IMG/VR virus record: IMGVR_UViG_3300042261_002158 | Span: 50,153-114,152 of that record | Strand: one strand, 5' to 3' | DNA from: a virus | DNA length: 64,000 nucleotides | Shown here: piece after piece, positions 17,356 through 25,021 of the stretch | How positions within the stretch are numbered: the stretch's first letter is position 1 | Layout of the letters: each line of letters begins with the position of its first letter | Notes under the pieces: generated by a model | What the model was told of the DNA's origin: nothing | The model's database searches: none | Seen by the model: the letters and a program-made list of their open reading frames with translations, nothing else | Made by a program: the position numbers and the translations under genes

Positions 17356-17371
17356 TTTGGCTTCTTTTTTT
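17332..17371 (+). terminator. Terminator immediately before the gene at 17381
   Basis: Nine-base perfect stem GAAGCCAAA (17332-17340) with TTTGGCTTC (17356-17364), 15-base loop, and seven T (17365-17371). The GGAGG of the next gene starts at 17372. Confidence 0.75.
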
Positions 17372-17380
17372 GGAGGAATA

Positions 17381-17782
17381 TTGAGACATTTTGAACATCT
17401 AAGATCGCAAGAGGCCAGTAGTTTTCGCAGTAATTATCCTTGGGCATTGATATGTTTGACTGCTTGTCTTATGAATTTAGATAATTGTTATGGCAAATTG
17501 CAATTGCCAGTAAACGACATACAAAATGAGAGTCAGTATTTAATTCAGGGTGGCGATTATTTAAGGTTAAATCAAATCTCAGAAATTTTTAATTTTGTTG
17601 ATTCGTACAAGGATCGGGTTGATTTTTTCTTATTCACTTGTAACAATGGCAATGTTTCTTCTGCAATGTCTGCTGCTTTTTCATACATATACTTTAAAAA
17701 TATTGATCCAGATTTCACCAAACAAACATTTAATATTCAGGTATATCGACAGATGTTGAGGTATTATTACTCTAATATTTGA
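17381..17782 (+). CDS. Hypothetical protein with phosphatase-loop-like motif
   Basis: 133 residues from TTG 17381, chosen for GGAGG at 17372-17376; a longer frame starts at TTG 17330 but overlaps the terminator. The segment FLFTCNNGNVSSAMSAAFSYI resembles the P-loop of dual-specificity phosphatases (HCxxGxxRSxA) in its placement of Cys, Gly and the following helix, but the catalytic His and Arg are missing. Probably not an active phosphatase of that type; a ligand-binding relative or chance is possible. Confidence 0.5.
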   Translation: MRHFEHLRSQEASSFRSNYPWALICLTACLMNLDNCYGKLQLPVNDIQNESQYLIQGGDYLRLNQISEIFNFVDSYKDRVDFFLFTCNNGNVSSAMSAAFSYIYFKNIDPDFTKQTFNIQVYRQMLRYYYSNI

Positions 17783-17783
17783 T

Positions 17784-18338
17784 ATGGATGGACAATTAGT
17801 AGAGTTTTTGAATAAAAAAATTTCTGACGGCATTTTACCAGCTAGAGCTTTAATTGCTAGAGCTAAAATATATGACGATTGTCAAAGCGGCGTATTTTCC
17901 GATAGCAAGCATTTTCCTTTTTATTATTATTTAGGAACTAAAATAGAGCCTAGTATTGTAATGCAAATTGGTCCTTATTTAGGTTTGCCTGGATTTTGTT
18001 TCATGCAAGGTTGCAAAACCGTAAAGCAATGGTTTTGTATTGGTGAATATTCTAATATTGTTATGTCAAATTTGCGTAGTTTATGTAAATGTAGCATAAT
18101 TGCAGAATCAGAATCTCATCTACTTGATGGTATTATGGCAGATGCATGTTTTGTATCACAAAATTTTGATGATTTAAGCAATAAATTGGAATTTTTGTGG
18201 AAATATTTAAAGCAAGATGGATTATTAATTTGTGATTATATTTCATCTTCTAGTATTTTTGATGATTTTTGTCGTTTAAATAATCGTCAACCTTATTACT
18301 TTAACACAAGATATGGAATAGGAATTGTAGAAAAATAA
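17784..18338 (+). CDS. Putative methyltransferase-fold protein
   Basis: 184 residues, starting 1 nt after the previous stop with no clear ribosome site, so probably translationally coupled. The order beta strand (SIVMQIG), helix, strand (WFCIGEY), then LLICDYI near the end is reminiscent of a class I methyltransferase/Rossmann fold, without a recognisable SAM motif. Function uncertain. Confidence 0.4.
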   Translation: MDGQLVEFLNKKISDGILPARALIARAKIYDDCQSGVFSDSKHFPFYYYLGTKIEPSIVMQIGPYLGLPGFCFMQGCKTVKQWFCIGEYSNIVMSNLRSLCKCSIIAESESHLLDGIMADACFVSQNFDDLSNKLEFLWKYLKQDGLLICDYISSSSIFDDFCRLNNRQPYYFNTRYGIGIVEK

Positions 18339-18339
18339 T

Positions 18340-19110
18340 ATGGGTTTCGAAATAAAATATACGTTTCATACTCGTAAAGAAGATGGCACTTACATTACCG
18401 AAGAGACCAAAGAGAGGTATCAGAAAGTAGGAAAGCCTTTTGATGATACCACTTTGGACAAATGTGCGGCTGCTATTTTATCGCAGTTGGCACGCAGAGA
18501 TATTTGGGTTGTAGGTGTTGAGGTTTATGAGTTAGTTAAAAAGCAAATTAGTTTTAAAGAAGCTACTGACGGCAAGGGGATTGTATTAAAGAACAAGAAA
18601 TTTTCTTTAAATGGCGTAGCTCAAGCTGTAGAAGAAGAGGAAATTGAAGAGCCTGTAAAACAAAGCATTCATCCTCATCAGCAAAGCATTCATCCTCATC
18701 AGCAACGTAATATTAATACAAGGAAAACTTTATATGAGGTTTACTTTGATCCAGCGATTCAGTATGTTAATGAAGTTAAGAAATTAAAGTTTACTAGAGA
18801 TCGCAAGTATCAGGTTTATGAAATAGTTCCACATCCTTCTGGAAAATTAGACGCTCAAAAGATTGTAGTTGCAGATGATGCAGGGCGAATTGTGACAGTA
18901 GATGAGAAATATTTTGTAAATGCAGGGCGAGGCTTGTTTGGCGATGAACAATTGAATTTCTCTGGCAGCAACGGCCTTAGAGAACGTCGTCCCAAATTAA
19001 GTTACGAAGATGAATTCACAGACATTCCTCAGGCTGTGCGTAACATTCCGATTGATACAGGACAAATTCCAGAAGAACTTTTACAAATTCCAGATATTAG
19101 AAAGGGATAG
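18340..19110 (+). CDS. Hypothetical protein with a duplicated SIHPHQQ segment
   Basis: 256 residues. N-terminal domain (1-95) with TFHTRKEDG and a YEL helix, then an acidic linker, a perfect two-copy QSIHPHQ linker (from the DNA repeat at 18661-18702), and a C-terminal domain containing KYQVYEIVPHPSG. The linker suggests two separate domains whose spacing can change by repeat slippage. Its place between recombination genes hints at a DNA-metabolism role, but no family is recognised. Confidence 0.6.
   Translation: MGFEIKYTFHTRKEDGTYITEETKERYQKVGKPFDDTTLDKCAAAILSQLARRDIWVVGVEVYELVKKQISFKEATDGKGIVLKNKKFSLNGVAQAVEEEEIEEPVKQSIHPHQQSIHPHQQRNINTRKTLYEVYFDPAIQYVNEVKKLKFTRDRKYQVYEIVPHPSGKLDAQKIVVADDAGRIVTVDEKYFVNAGRGLFGDEQLNFSGSNGLRERRPKLSYEDEFTDIPQAVRNIPIDTGQIPEELLQIPDIRKG
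18661..18702 (+). repeat. Perfect 21-bp tandem duplication
   Basis: Two adjacent identical copies of a 21-bp unit (CAAAGCATTCATCCTCATCAG), in frame, encoding QSIHPHQ twice. Confidence 0.95.
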
Positions 19111-19112
19111 CA

Positions 19113-19586
19113 ATGGCTTCAAAGCAGCAAAAACAGATGCAAAAGCGGAAGGAAAGGGAACGGGCTTCTAAAGAAAAGATTCTTAAGAAGCGTGAAATAA
19201 TCAGAGGAGAAGCTCGTGACAAACGAGAAGAATTTCGCAAAGACAAAAAGATTAAGAAATTACAGAGAGATATTGTCATGCTTGGTCAATGGGCAGATCA
19301 AGTAGGCATGGAGAATATTGATAATAACACTATCAATCAATTACAAAAGAACGTTGAAATACTAAAGGGTTTAGAGTCAGAATACGAAGAAGAGATGAAG
19401 ATTAAGCAAGAGAATCGTGAAAAGAATCTTAATTCTGAAGCAGCCTTAGGTGTTGCTCAGGATTTTTATGATTCTGTTCCTTTTGAAATTCCTGCTGAAC
19501 AACCTACCGAACCTGTTGCAGAATATGCTGAGGTTGAGATTGTCAAGGCTAATCAAGATAATTCTGTAGAAATTAAAGAAAATTGA
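19113..19586 (+). CDS. Basic coiled-coil protein
   Basis: 157 residues; the first 65 are extremely basic and helical (MASKQQKQMQKRKERERA...), followed by an acidic helix and a flexible acidic, Pro/Glu-rich C-terminus. The charge split resembles nucleic-acid-associated accessory proteins. Located just before the ssDNA-binding protein gene but separated from it by a promoter. No family recognised. Confidence 0.6.
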   Translation: MASKQQKQMQKRKERERASKEKILKKREIIRGEARDKREEFRKDKKIKKLQRDIVMLGQWADQVGMENIDNNTINQLQKNVEILKGLESEYEEEMKIKQENREKNLNSEAALGVAQDFYDSVPFEIPAEQPTEPVAEYAEVEIVKANQDNSVEIKEN

Positions 19587-19604
19587 AAAATTCTATAGAA
19601 TATA

Positions 19605-19633
19605 TTGACACAAGTTTCGATAATATCTATAGT
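19605..19633 (+). promoter_or_regulatory. Strong sigma70-type promoter for the ssDNA-binding protein gene
   Basis: TTGACA (19605-19610), 17 bp spacer, TATAGT (19628-19633), followed by a 40-nt leader and an AGAAGGAGAG ribosome site. The best promoter match in the window, as expected for a protein needed in stoichiometric amounts. Confidence 0.85.
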
Positions 19634-19680
19634 AGCAATTACTGTTAATTAAACATTGCTTTTACTAGAAGGAGAGCGTT

Positions 19681-20646
19681 ATGACAGAGTTTGGAAGTTT
19701 AGATCTTGATGAAGTCGTTGGTGAGGGTTCACGTTTAAGCGAAGGTGGTCAAAGTAATTTTTTGGACCAATTCCTTCCGATGCCCGAAGTCAAGCCTGGA
19801 ACTACGGGCACAGTTGCGGTTCGTATTTTGCCCCCAGCAAAGGGAGCAAAACTATTCCAATATAATCGTATTCATACGATTAATGGAAGAAAGGTTCACT
19901 GTCCAAGACCGCTGGTTAATGGTAAATGGGATCGTAATGTAAATTGCCCCATTTGTAATTATTACACCCAGCTTTGGAAAGAAGTGGATCAGTTAGACGC
20001 CCAAGGTCGAGTAGCTGATGCTAATCGTTTGAAAGCAGAAGCTCGTAATTTGAAGCCGGTAGAAAGGTATTACTACAATGCTATCGCACGGAGTGCTGTG
20101 GTTGATGGAGAAACTAAGCACAATGTTGGACCTCGTATTCTTAGCATTGGTAAGATTCTTCACACTATGATCATTCGAGCAATGGTTGGTGAAGAAGGTG
20201 ATCCAGATAGCAAGCTGGGTAATATCACAGATTTGAAGAATGGATACGACTTCATTATCCGTAAGGAAGTGACAAGCGGAGATGGATTTCCTAAGTATGA
20301 AAGATCGGGTTTTGCTAGAAATCCTAGTCCTGCTGGAGAGCCAGAGGAAATTAAGAATTGGGCTGCAAGCCTACATGACTTGACCAAACTCCGAAATCCT
20401 AAGGAGCTTGAAGTTTTGGAAAAAGAACTTGCCATCCATCGTGGTTTGATCGAAGACGACGATGTCTCTTTCAATAAGGACGAGTTTGATAATAAATGGG
20501 GCAAGAAATCCAACGTAAGCACGGCTCCTCCTGTAACAGCAGAAAAGACAGAAACTGTTGTTCAAGACGTATCAAGTGTTGTGGAAAGTATGGATGCTCC
20601 CATTGAAGACGAAGAATTCATGAAGGAATTGGAAAATATGGGATAA
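19681..20646 (+). CDS. gp32-like single-stranded DNA-binding protein
   Basis: 321 residues. A zinc-site candidate like that of T4 gp32 is present: H73/C74 (VHCPRPL) and C89-C92 (CPIC), inside a beta-rich OB-type core. The C-terminal tail is acidic (EDEEFMKELENMG), typical of ssDNA-binding proteins that recruit replication and recombination partners through the tail. T4 gp32 is 301 residues. It has its own strong promoter and terminator, so it is a single-gene transcript, next to the recombinase gene. Confidence 0.85.
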   Translation: MTEFGSLDLDEVVGEGSRLSEGGQSNFLDQFLPMPEVKPGTTGTVAVRILPPAKGAKLFQYNRIHTINGRKVHCPRPLVNGKWDRNVNCPICNYYTQLWKEVDQLDAQGRVADANRLKAEARNLKPVERYYYNAIARSAVVDGETKHNVGPRILSIGKILHTMIIRAMVGEEGDPDSKLGNITDLKNGYDFIIRKEVTSGDGFPKYERSGFARNPSPAGEPEEIKNWAASLHDLTKLRNPKELEVLEKELAIHRGLIEDDDVSFNKDEFDNKWGKKSNVSTAPPVTAEKTETVVQDVSSVVESMDAPIEDEEFMKELENMG

Positions 20647-20682
20647 CGTTGATGTGTCTGTTTTGAAGTTTCTCTAATCACT

Positions 20683-20724
20683 CAAGAGTGCTCGATGTTT
20701 TTGTCGAGCACTCTTGTTTTTTTT
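20683..20724 (+). terminator. Rho-independent terminator after the ssDNA-binding protein gene
   Basis: Thirteen-base perfect stem (20683-20695 with 20704-20716) and eight T. One of the strongest terminators in the window. Confidence 0.95.
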
Positions 20725-20747
20725 AACAATTACATAAGGAAATAAAT

Positions 20748-22004
20748 ATGGCGAAAAAGAAAATTACAAGAGATGAAAACATGATTGATATGGATGATGG
20801 GTGTTTGAGCATTGCAAAGGAAACAGGTGGAGATGTTTTGGCTGATCTTGATCCGATCAAAGGATATATTGATACAGGCAATTTAGCTTATAATTTTGCT
20901 TGTTCTGGTCGGTTTATTGGTGGCGGTATTCCTAGAGGCAGAATTACAGAAATTTATGGTCCATCTTCTTCTGGAAAGTCTCTAGTCGGCAGTAATATCA
21001 TGCACGGCTGTCAGAAAATGGGCGGTTGGGCGGTTTTGATGGATGTGGAAGATGCTGCTAATGTTCACTTTATGGAGAATGTTAGTGGAATTGATTTGAA
21101 GAAGTTGATTCGTTTTGGACCAGATAAAGTAGAAACTTTGGAAAAATGCTTTCTTATGGTTCATAATGTCACGAGAAAAATTAGATCTTATGAACAACAA
21201 AAAGGATTTAATCCTCGTCCAATTGTGATTGTATATGATTCAATTGCCGGTTCACCTTGCGAACGTGAGCTTAAAGAAACAAATTTACCATTTGATTTTA
21301 CTCCTGGCGATTGGAAGAAGATTGTTGGAAGAAATGAACAGCCTGGAGAAAGAGGAAAGATTTGTAGTCGAGAATTGAGAAAATTGGTTCCTGCTGTAGC
21401 TGCAAATGACGTTTCTTTTGTTATTCTTAATCAAGTCAGAGATAAGATTGGTTTAGCATGGGGAAATCCAGAAACAACAGCAGGAGGTGGTAGATCGTTG
21501 GAGTTTTACGCCTCACTTCGTGTTCGTATGCAGGCCAATAAAAAGATTGAAAATAAGAAGTTTGAAACCTTTGCTGGCATTAATTTAACAGCAAAGAATA
21601 TTAAAAATCGAAGTTTTCGACCTTTCATTACTGCAAGCGATATCAAATTGTATTTCGAGCAGGGAGTTGATCCTTTGAGCGGTGTATTGCTTTGTTTGTT
21701 TCAATCAGAAAGAATTACGGTCAAAAGTGCTGGTCGTTGGGACGTAGCCAAAGAATATCTTCCAGAAGGACAAGAAGAGTATTCTTTCCAGGCTTCTAAA
21801 GTCAAAAACACTGTGCCAAAACAAGTATTTTTAGATTGTCCAAAACTGATTGATGCCAATTCCAGAGAAGAGGTAGAGCAGTATCTATCTCAATTCAGCA
21901 AAGGATTGGAAGCTTCAGAAAGCGGCACGTTTGGTGAAAAAGCTGTTAGCTTTGAAGAAGATGGAAATCCAGTTGAATCAGATGTAGAAGAATCTGAAGA
22001 GTAA
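20748..22004 (+). CDS. uvsX: UvsX/RecA-like recombinase
   Basis: 418 residues. RecA-fold core with Walker A GPSSSGKS (71-78), a Walker B-type strand PIVIVYDSIAG (158-168), a FVILNQVRDKIG strand and an acidic C-terminal tail. T4 UvsX is 391 residues and E. coli RecA 353, so the size fits a phage recombinase. Expected to form filaments on ssDNA and drive strand exchange with the ssDNA-binding protein encoded just upstream. Good AAGGAAAT ribosome site; followed by a terminator. Confidence 0.85.
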   Translation: MAKKKITRDENMIDMDDGCLSIAKETGGDVLADLDPIKGYIDTGNLAYNFACSGRFIGGGIPRGRITEIYGPSSSGKSLVGSNIMHGCQKMGGWAVLMDVEDAANVHFMENVSGIDLKKLIRFGPDKVETLEKCFLMVHNVTRKIRSYEQQKGFNPRPIVIVYDSIAGSPCERELKETNLPFDFTPGDWKKIVGRNEQPGERGKICSRELRKLVPAVAANDVSFVILNQVRDKIGLAWGNPETTAGGGRSLEFYASLRVRMQANKKIENKKFETFAGINLTAKNIKNRSFRPFITASDIKLYFEQGVDPLSGVLLCLFQSERITVKSAGRWDVAKEYLPEGQEEYSFQASKVKNTVPKQVFLDCPKLIDANSREEVEQYLSQFSKGLEASESGTFGEKAVSFEEDGNPVESDVEESEE

Positions 22005-22016
22005 TCCTCTTGAAAT

Positions 22017-22044
22017 AAAACCCCCTTGAAAGAGGGGGTTTTTT
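22017..22044. terminator. Bidirectional terminator between convergent genes
   Basis: Stem AAAACCCCCT (22017-22026) with AGGGGGTTTT (22033-22042) flanked by A and T runs. It serves the recombinase gene from the left and the 142-residue minus-strand gene from the right. Confidence 0.9.
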
Positions 22045-22046
22045 AT

Positions 22047-22475
22047 TTATTCAATTTTGTAATTTCCGGCACTGATTTTTACGACATTATAGCCTTTTCG
22101 TATTAAGTTTTTCCGTACTTCCGAGAAGTAATTGCACAAGGAGGTGTAGCTTACGGTTTTATATTTTGATTTTAAATTTTTCAGTTTTACGGTATTTGCT
22201 GATAATAGTTGTTTTTCAATATCTTCTTTGATGTGATTAGCTCCAACTTTACGAGGAAATATCTTTTTCACATCAGTATATTCTGGTTTGCTTTTGTAAT
22301 TTTGATCACAAAAAGATGCAACTAATTTTTGGATCGTTAATAATTTGTCATTTGTATTTACTTTAAAGATTTCTGCCTGAAAGACCTTGGCAAATTCTAC
22401 CAATAATGGTAAATTCTCGTTTTGGGTTAAGAAAGATCTTCCATCTTGAGTTTTGATCAATAAGCATTTAGTCAT
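22047..22475 (-). CDS. Hypothetical protein
   Basis: 142 residues. A beta-rich N-terminal part (MTKCLLIKTQDGRSFLTQ...) and a basic helical C-terminal half (SLCNYFSEVRKNLIRKGYNVVKI) that could be a winged-helix-like DNA-binding unit. No family named with confidence. Divergent from the amidoligase gene, with a TATAAG/CTTATA palindrome between the two starts. Confidence 0.6.
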   Translation of the reverse strand: MTKCLLIKTQDGRSFLTQNENLPLLVEFAKVFQAEIFKVNTNDKLLTIQKLVASFCDQNYKSKPEYTDVKKIFPRKVGANHIKEDIEKQLLSANTVKLKNLKSKYKTVSYTSLCNYFSEVRKNLIRKGYNVVKISAGNYKIE

Positions 22476-22537
22476 AAGTTCGCCTTTCTTTGGTGGTAGT
22501 ATAAGTTCTTATAATTTAATTTACAAGTGGATTTTTA

Positions 22538-23572
22538 ATGAATAAAGCAATTGATTGTAGAAAAGTGGTTGATTGTAAATCATTCAGAAGATTTGGAATT
22601 GAAATTGAGGTTAATCCATTAACTGGTATTGTACGTCGCCCCGACTGTTCTTTGCTGCAAATCCCCGTTGGCTCTGATTATGTGGCCAATATCATTCAAG
22701 AAGTTTGCAAGGAGCAAGTTGAAATAATGGGTTGGGACTATATCCATAATAATAGTAATTGGGTGGTAAAACCCGATAACAGTTGTGGAATTGAGATAAA
22801 TACTCCTGTACTGAAGGGCTGGTTGGATCTTAAAAAATTACTGAGAGTGATAGATGCTTTGGCCAATTGTGGTGTTTGCTCGGATGATCGCTGTTCTTTG
22901 CATGTTCATGTCAATATTTCGGATTTAAATACCGATCAATTACTTTCTGTAATTGCTTGGTATATTAAGTGTGAACACATTTTTATCGATTCTGTCCCGT
23001 TAAATCGAAAAAATAATCGTTATTGTCAACCAATTGGCCTGACCGATATAGTCAGTCATGATTCTAAAATTGGCGAAGATTTGATTTGTAAAGTTTCTTC
23101 TTCGAAGTATTATTCTTTAAATGCATATCATTTTCTAAAAGGAGGAGGATTTTCTATTGATAATAGCAGGAAAAAAACCGTTGAATTTCGTTTGGCGGAA
23201 GGAGCAGGTTGTTTAGATGCTTGGTATGCCAAAAACTGGATTCGTTTATTATTACATTTTGTCGAAACAACAAAAGATATAAATATTGCAAAATACAATA
23301 AAAACAATCCCAAGTCTGGTTTGGCCTGGATTGATCTTTATGACATGTTTAAACTTTTGAAATTTGACCAGCCGCTTTCTCCAGGGATGTTGCAAGTTAA
23401 AAATTGGTTTTTGGAACGTATTGTCAATAATGGCTATAACAATGATATTTTAGGAATTTGGTCGAATGAGGGAAGGAAATTAATTCATCAGCAGGCTTTA
23501 GAGTTAATAGATAAAAATGATGTGAAGACGAGCAGAAAAGAGCGTATTTACTCTGATGATTATATTCTGTGA
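22538..23572 (+). CDS. Amidoligase-like enzyme (carboxylate-amine ligase superfamily)
   Basis: 344 residues. Hallmarks of the amidoligase family: RFGIEIEVN (about 19-27), a SCGIEINTPVL segment, HVHVNISDL (His pair in a GCS-like fold), and KTVEFRLAEGAGCLDAWY near the middle-to-end. The family makes ATP-dependent amide or isopeptide bonds and is related to glutamate-cysteine ligase. In a phage the substrate could be a peptide, a host cell-wall amine or a modified nucleotide; none is identifiable here. Confidence 0.7.
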   Translation: MNKAIDCRKVVDCKSFRRFGIEIEVNPLTGIVRRPDCSLLQIPVGSDYVANIIQEVCKEQVEIMGWDYIHNNSNWVVKPDNSCGIEINTPVLKGWLDLKKLLRVIDALANCGVCSDDRCSLHVHVNISDLNTDQLLSVIAWYIKCEHIFIDSVPLNRKNNRYCQPIGLTDIVSHDSKIGEDLICKVSSSKYYSLNAYHFLKGGGFSIDNSRKKTVEFRLAEGAGCLDAWYAKNWIRLLLHFVETTKDINIAKYNKNNPKSGLAWIDLYDMFKLLKFDQPLSPGMLQVKNWFLERIVNNGYNNDILGIWSNEGRKLIHQQALELIDKNDVKTSRKERIYSDDYIL

Positions 23573-23588
23573 TAACTAAATTAAATAT

Positions 23589-24026
23589 ATGTCTAATCGT
23601 AAAACTATTATGTCCCAAATGAAGAATTTGGCAGAAATTCTTGTACAACACACTTATCCAAAAGCAAATTTTGAGGAGGAGCAGACAGTTTCTATTTTAA
23701 AACAGAGAATGGTGATTGTGGATGGTTATGAAGTGTTTTTGTGCTTTAGCATCGCAGATTATGACAAATATATCTTGCATACTTTACAAATTCAGTCTGT
23801 TCACACACCGTTTTTGCCATTTAATATAGTTTGCAAGTTAGGGAGGGAATTTTTTGGATCGAAGGGGCTGTCGTATATTGAATTTTTGAGGAACGATAAA
23901 AAGATTTATTGTTGGATATTGAAATTTAAAAATGGCTCATTGATTTCTGAAAATAAAAGTAAATTAGAGGTATATGAAGATTTTGAATTTCGAATACTAA
24001 ATCCAGGTTCTTTGGATTTGTTGTGA
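23589..24026 (+). CDS. Hypothetical protein
   Basis: 145 residues, beta-rich, no motif recognised. Follows the amidoligase gene by 16 nt with a weak ribosome site and is probably co-transcribed with it. Confidence 0.55.
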   Translation: MSNRKTIMSQMKNLAEILVQHTYPKANFEEEQTVSILKQRMVIVDGYEVFLCFSIADYDKYILHTLQIQSVHTPFLPFNIVCKLGREFFGSKGLSYIEFLRNDKKIYCWILKFKNGSLISENKSKLEVYEDFEFRILNPGSLDLL

Positions 24027-24046
24027 TTATTATCACTAAATAGGAT

Positions 24047-24063
24047 GTGTACATCTTGTACAC
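24047..24063. promoter_or_regulatory. GTGTACA inverted repeat
   Basis: GTGTACA, TCT, TGTACAC: a 7-bp perfect inverted repeat 24 nt before the start at 24087. The same half-site pair, one base apart, forms the centre of the palindrome at 45321-45355. Possible operator. Confidence 0.35.
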
Positions 24064-24086
24064 TTTTCAAATTAATAAGAGGGATA

Positions 24087-24389
24087 ATGAACGCACCAAA
24101 GAAAATTCAAAGTCTTATTATTCGTCAGTTGTTAGATCGGGGATCGGTTTGGTTGATGTTACCTGATGGGGTTCAATTAGAAATCGGGATTACTCAAGAA
24201 AATCAATTTGGTGATGTTCAAAAAACAGATAACTATTGTTATGTTAGAGCATCTAAGGAAAGACGATCTGTAATGCTAGATTCCTTTAATCTGGGATTGC
24301 AATTTGAATCAAAGGATAATACAATCATTTATGAAGATGAGGATTTTGATGAAGACGGGGTTTTGGTTAAGTCTTTAGATGTTGTTTAA
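24087..24389 (+). CDS. Hypothetical protein
   Basis: 100 residues from the ATG with AGAGGGA upstream (a longer frame from 24045 crosses the inverted repeat). Short beta-rich protein (VWLMLPDGVQLEIGI) ending in an acidic tail EDEDFDEDG. No family recognised. Confidence 0.6.
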   Translation: MNAPKKIQSLIIRQLLDRGSVWLMLPDGVQLEIGITQENQFGDVQKTDNYCYVRASKERRSVMLDSFNLGLQFESKDNTIIYEDEDFDEDGVLVKSLDVV

Positions 24390-24689
24390 CCCGTATACTT
24401 CTTTTAAAGAAAAATTTCCAGATAAATCTAAATGATAAATATGTGTTCCAAACACTGATTTTTCGGATTTTGGTATTGAAAATTCTACGCAAAATTCGAT
24501 AATATTAGAGTGTAGGGTAACTTTAGTAACTGTAAGTTTGAAACTGGAGGAAGCGTCTATGAGTGTGTAATTGTTGTCACGAACGTGTTCTAGTATGGTT
24601 TTAAGCAATTGCTCTTTATTAATTATTTTTGTCCAATTGGCTTTGAGCAATTGCTCCAGTTCATTTTTTAAAAAAATTTCTGATTTCAT
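24375..24689 (-). CDS. Hypothetical protein
   Basis: 104 residues; helical N-terminus (EIFLKNELEQLLKANW) and beta-rich C-terminus. Tail overlaps the convergent gene ending at 24389 by 15 nt. Its ATG lies 11 nt from the ATG of the divergent plus-strand gene. Confidence 0.5.
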   Translation of the reverse strand: MKSEIFLKNELEQLLKANWTKIINKEQLLKTILEHVRDNNYTLIDASSSFKLTVTKVTLHSNIIEFCVEFSIPKSEKSVFGTHIYHLDLSGNFSLKEVYGLNNI

Positions 24690-24700
24690 GTGAGGTAATG

Positions 24701-24949
24701 ATGGCTAAAGATTTTGCTGGTACAATAAAAGAGTTCGCTGCAAACATTTCTGAAGAAGATCTGAGTCGATTGATTATGAAATTTGATCAACGACTTGCAG
24801 GCGACATGGCAGATGTTCTTAATTTTTATAGCGTCCATAAATCGCTTGACTATTTTTTGTCTAATTCAAAATCGTCAAGTGAACTTTTTTCTATGTGCGA
24901 TCAAATAGAAAAAGCTTTAAGACAAAAATATAAAGAACAATATGCTTAG
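24701..24949 (+). CDS. Small helical hypothetical protein
   Basis: 82 residues, all predicted helix. Start chosen at the second of two adjacent ATG codons because GAGGT lies 6 nt upstream. Followed by a terminator at 24977-25005. Confidence 0.6.
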   Translation: MAKDFAGTIKEFAANISEEDLSRLIMKFDQRLAGDMADVLNFYSVHKSLDYFLSNSKSSSELFSMCDQIEKALRQKYKEQYA

Positions 24950-24976
24950 CCAAACATTGTAATTATTCTTAATTCG

Positions 24977-25005
24977 GAGGGGGATGAAATCCATCCCCCT
25001 CTTTT
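24977..25005 (+). terminator. Terminator before the Hel308-like gene
   Basis: Stem GAGGGGGATG (24977-24986) with CATCCCCCTC (24992-25001), loop AAATC, then TTTT. Separates the small gene from the helicase. Confidence 0.8.
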
Positions 25006-25021
25006 GCTAAAAAGAGAAAAT

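Larger units (their letters stand above)
17190..17371 (+). promoter_or_regulatory. Leader region with attenuator-like structure
   Basis: No gene-sized frame between 17174 and 17380. The stretch contains a split stem (CAGATA...ATAG with CTATTATCTG around 17200-17255) and ends in a terminator hairpin that abuts the next gene's ribosome site. A 20-codon frame (17293-17355) runs into the terminator loop. This layout suggests a transcription attenuator or a short terminated RNA. Confidence 0.5.

Noticed and set aside
20160-20522. 120-residue minus-strand frame
   Set aside because: Antisense to the well-supported ssDNA-binding protein gene.
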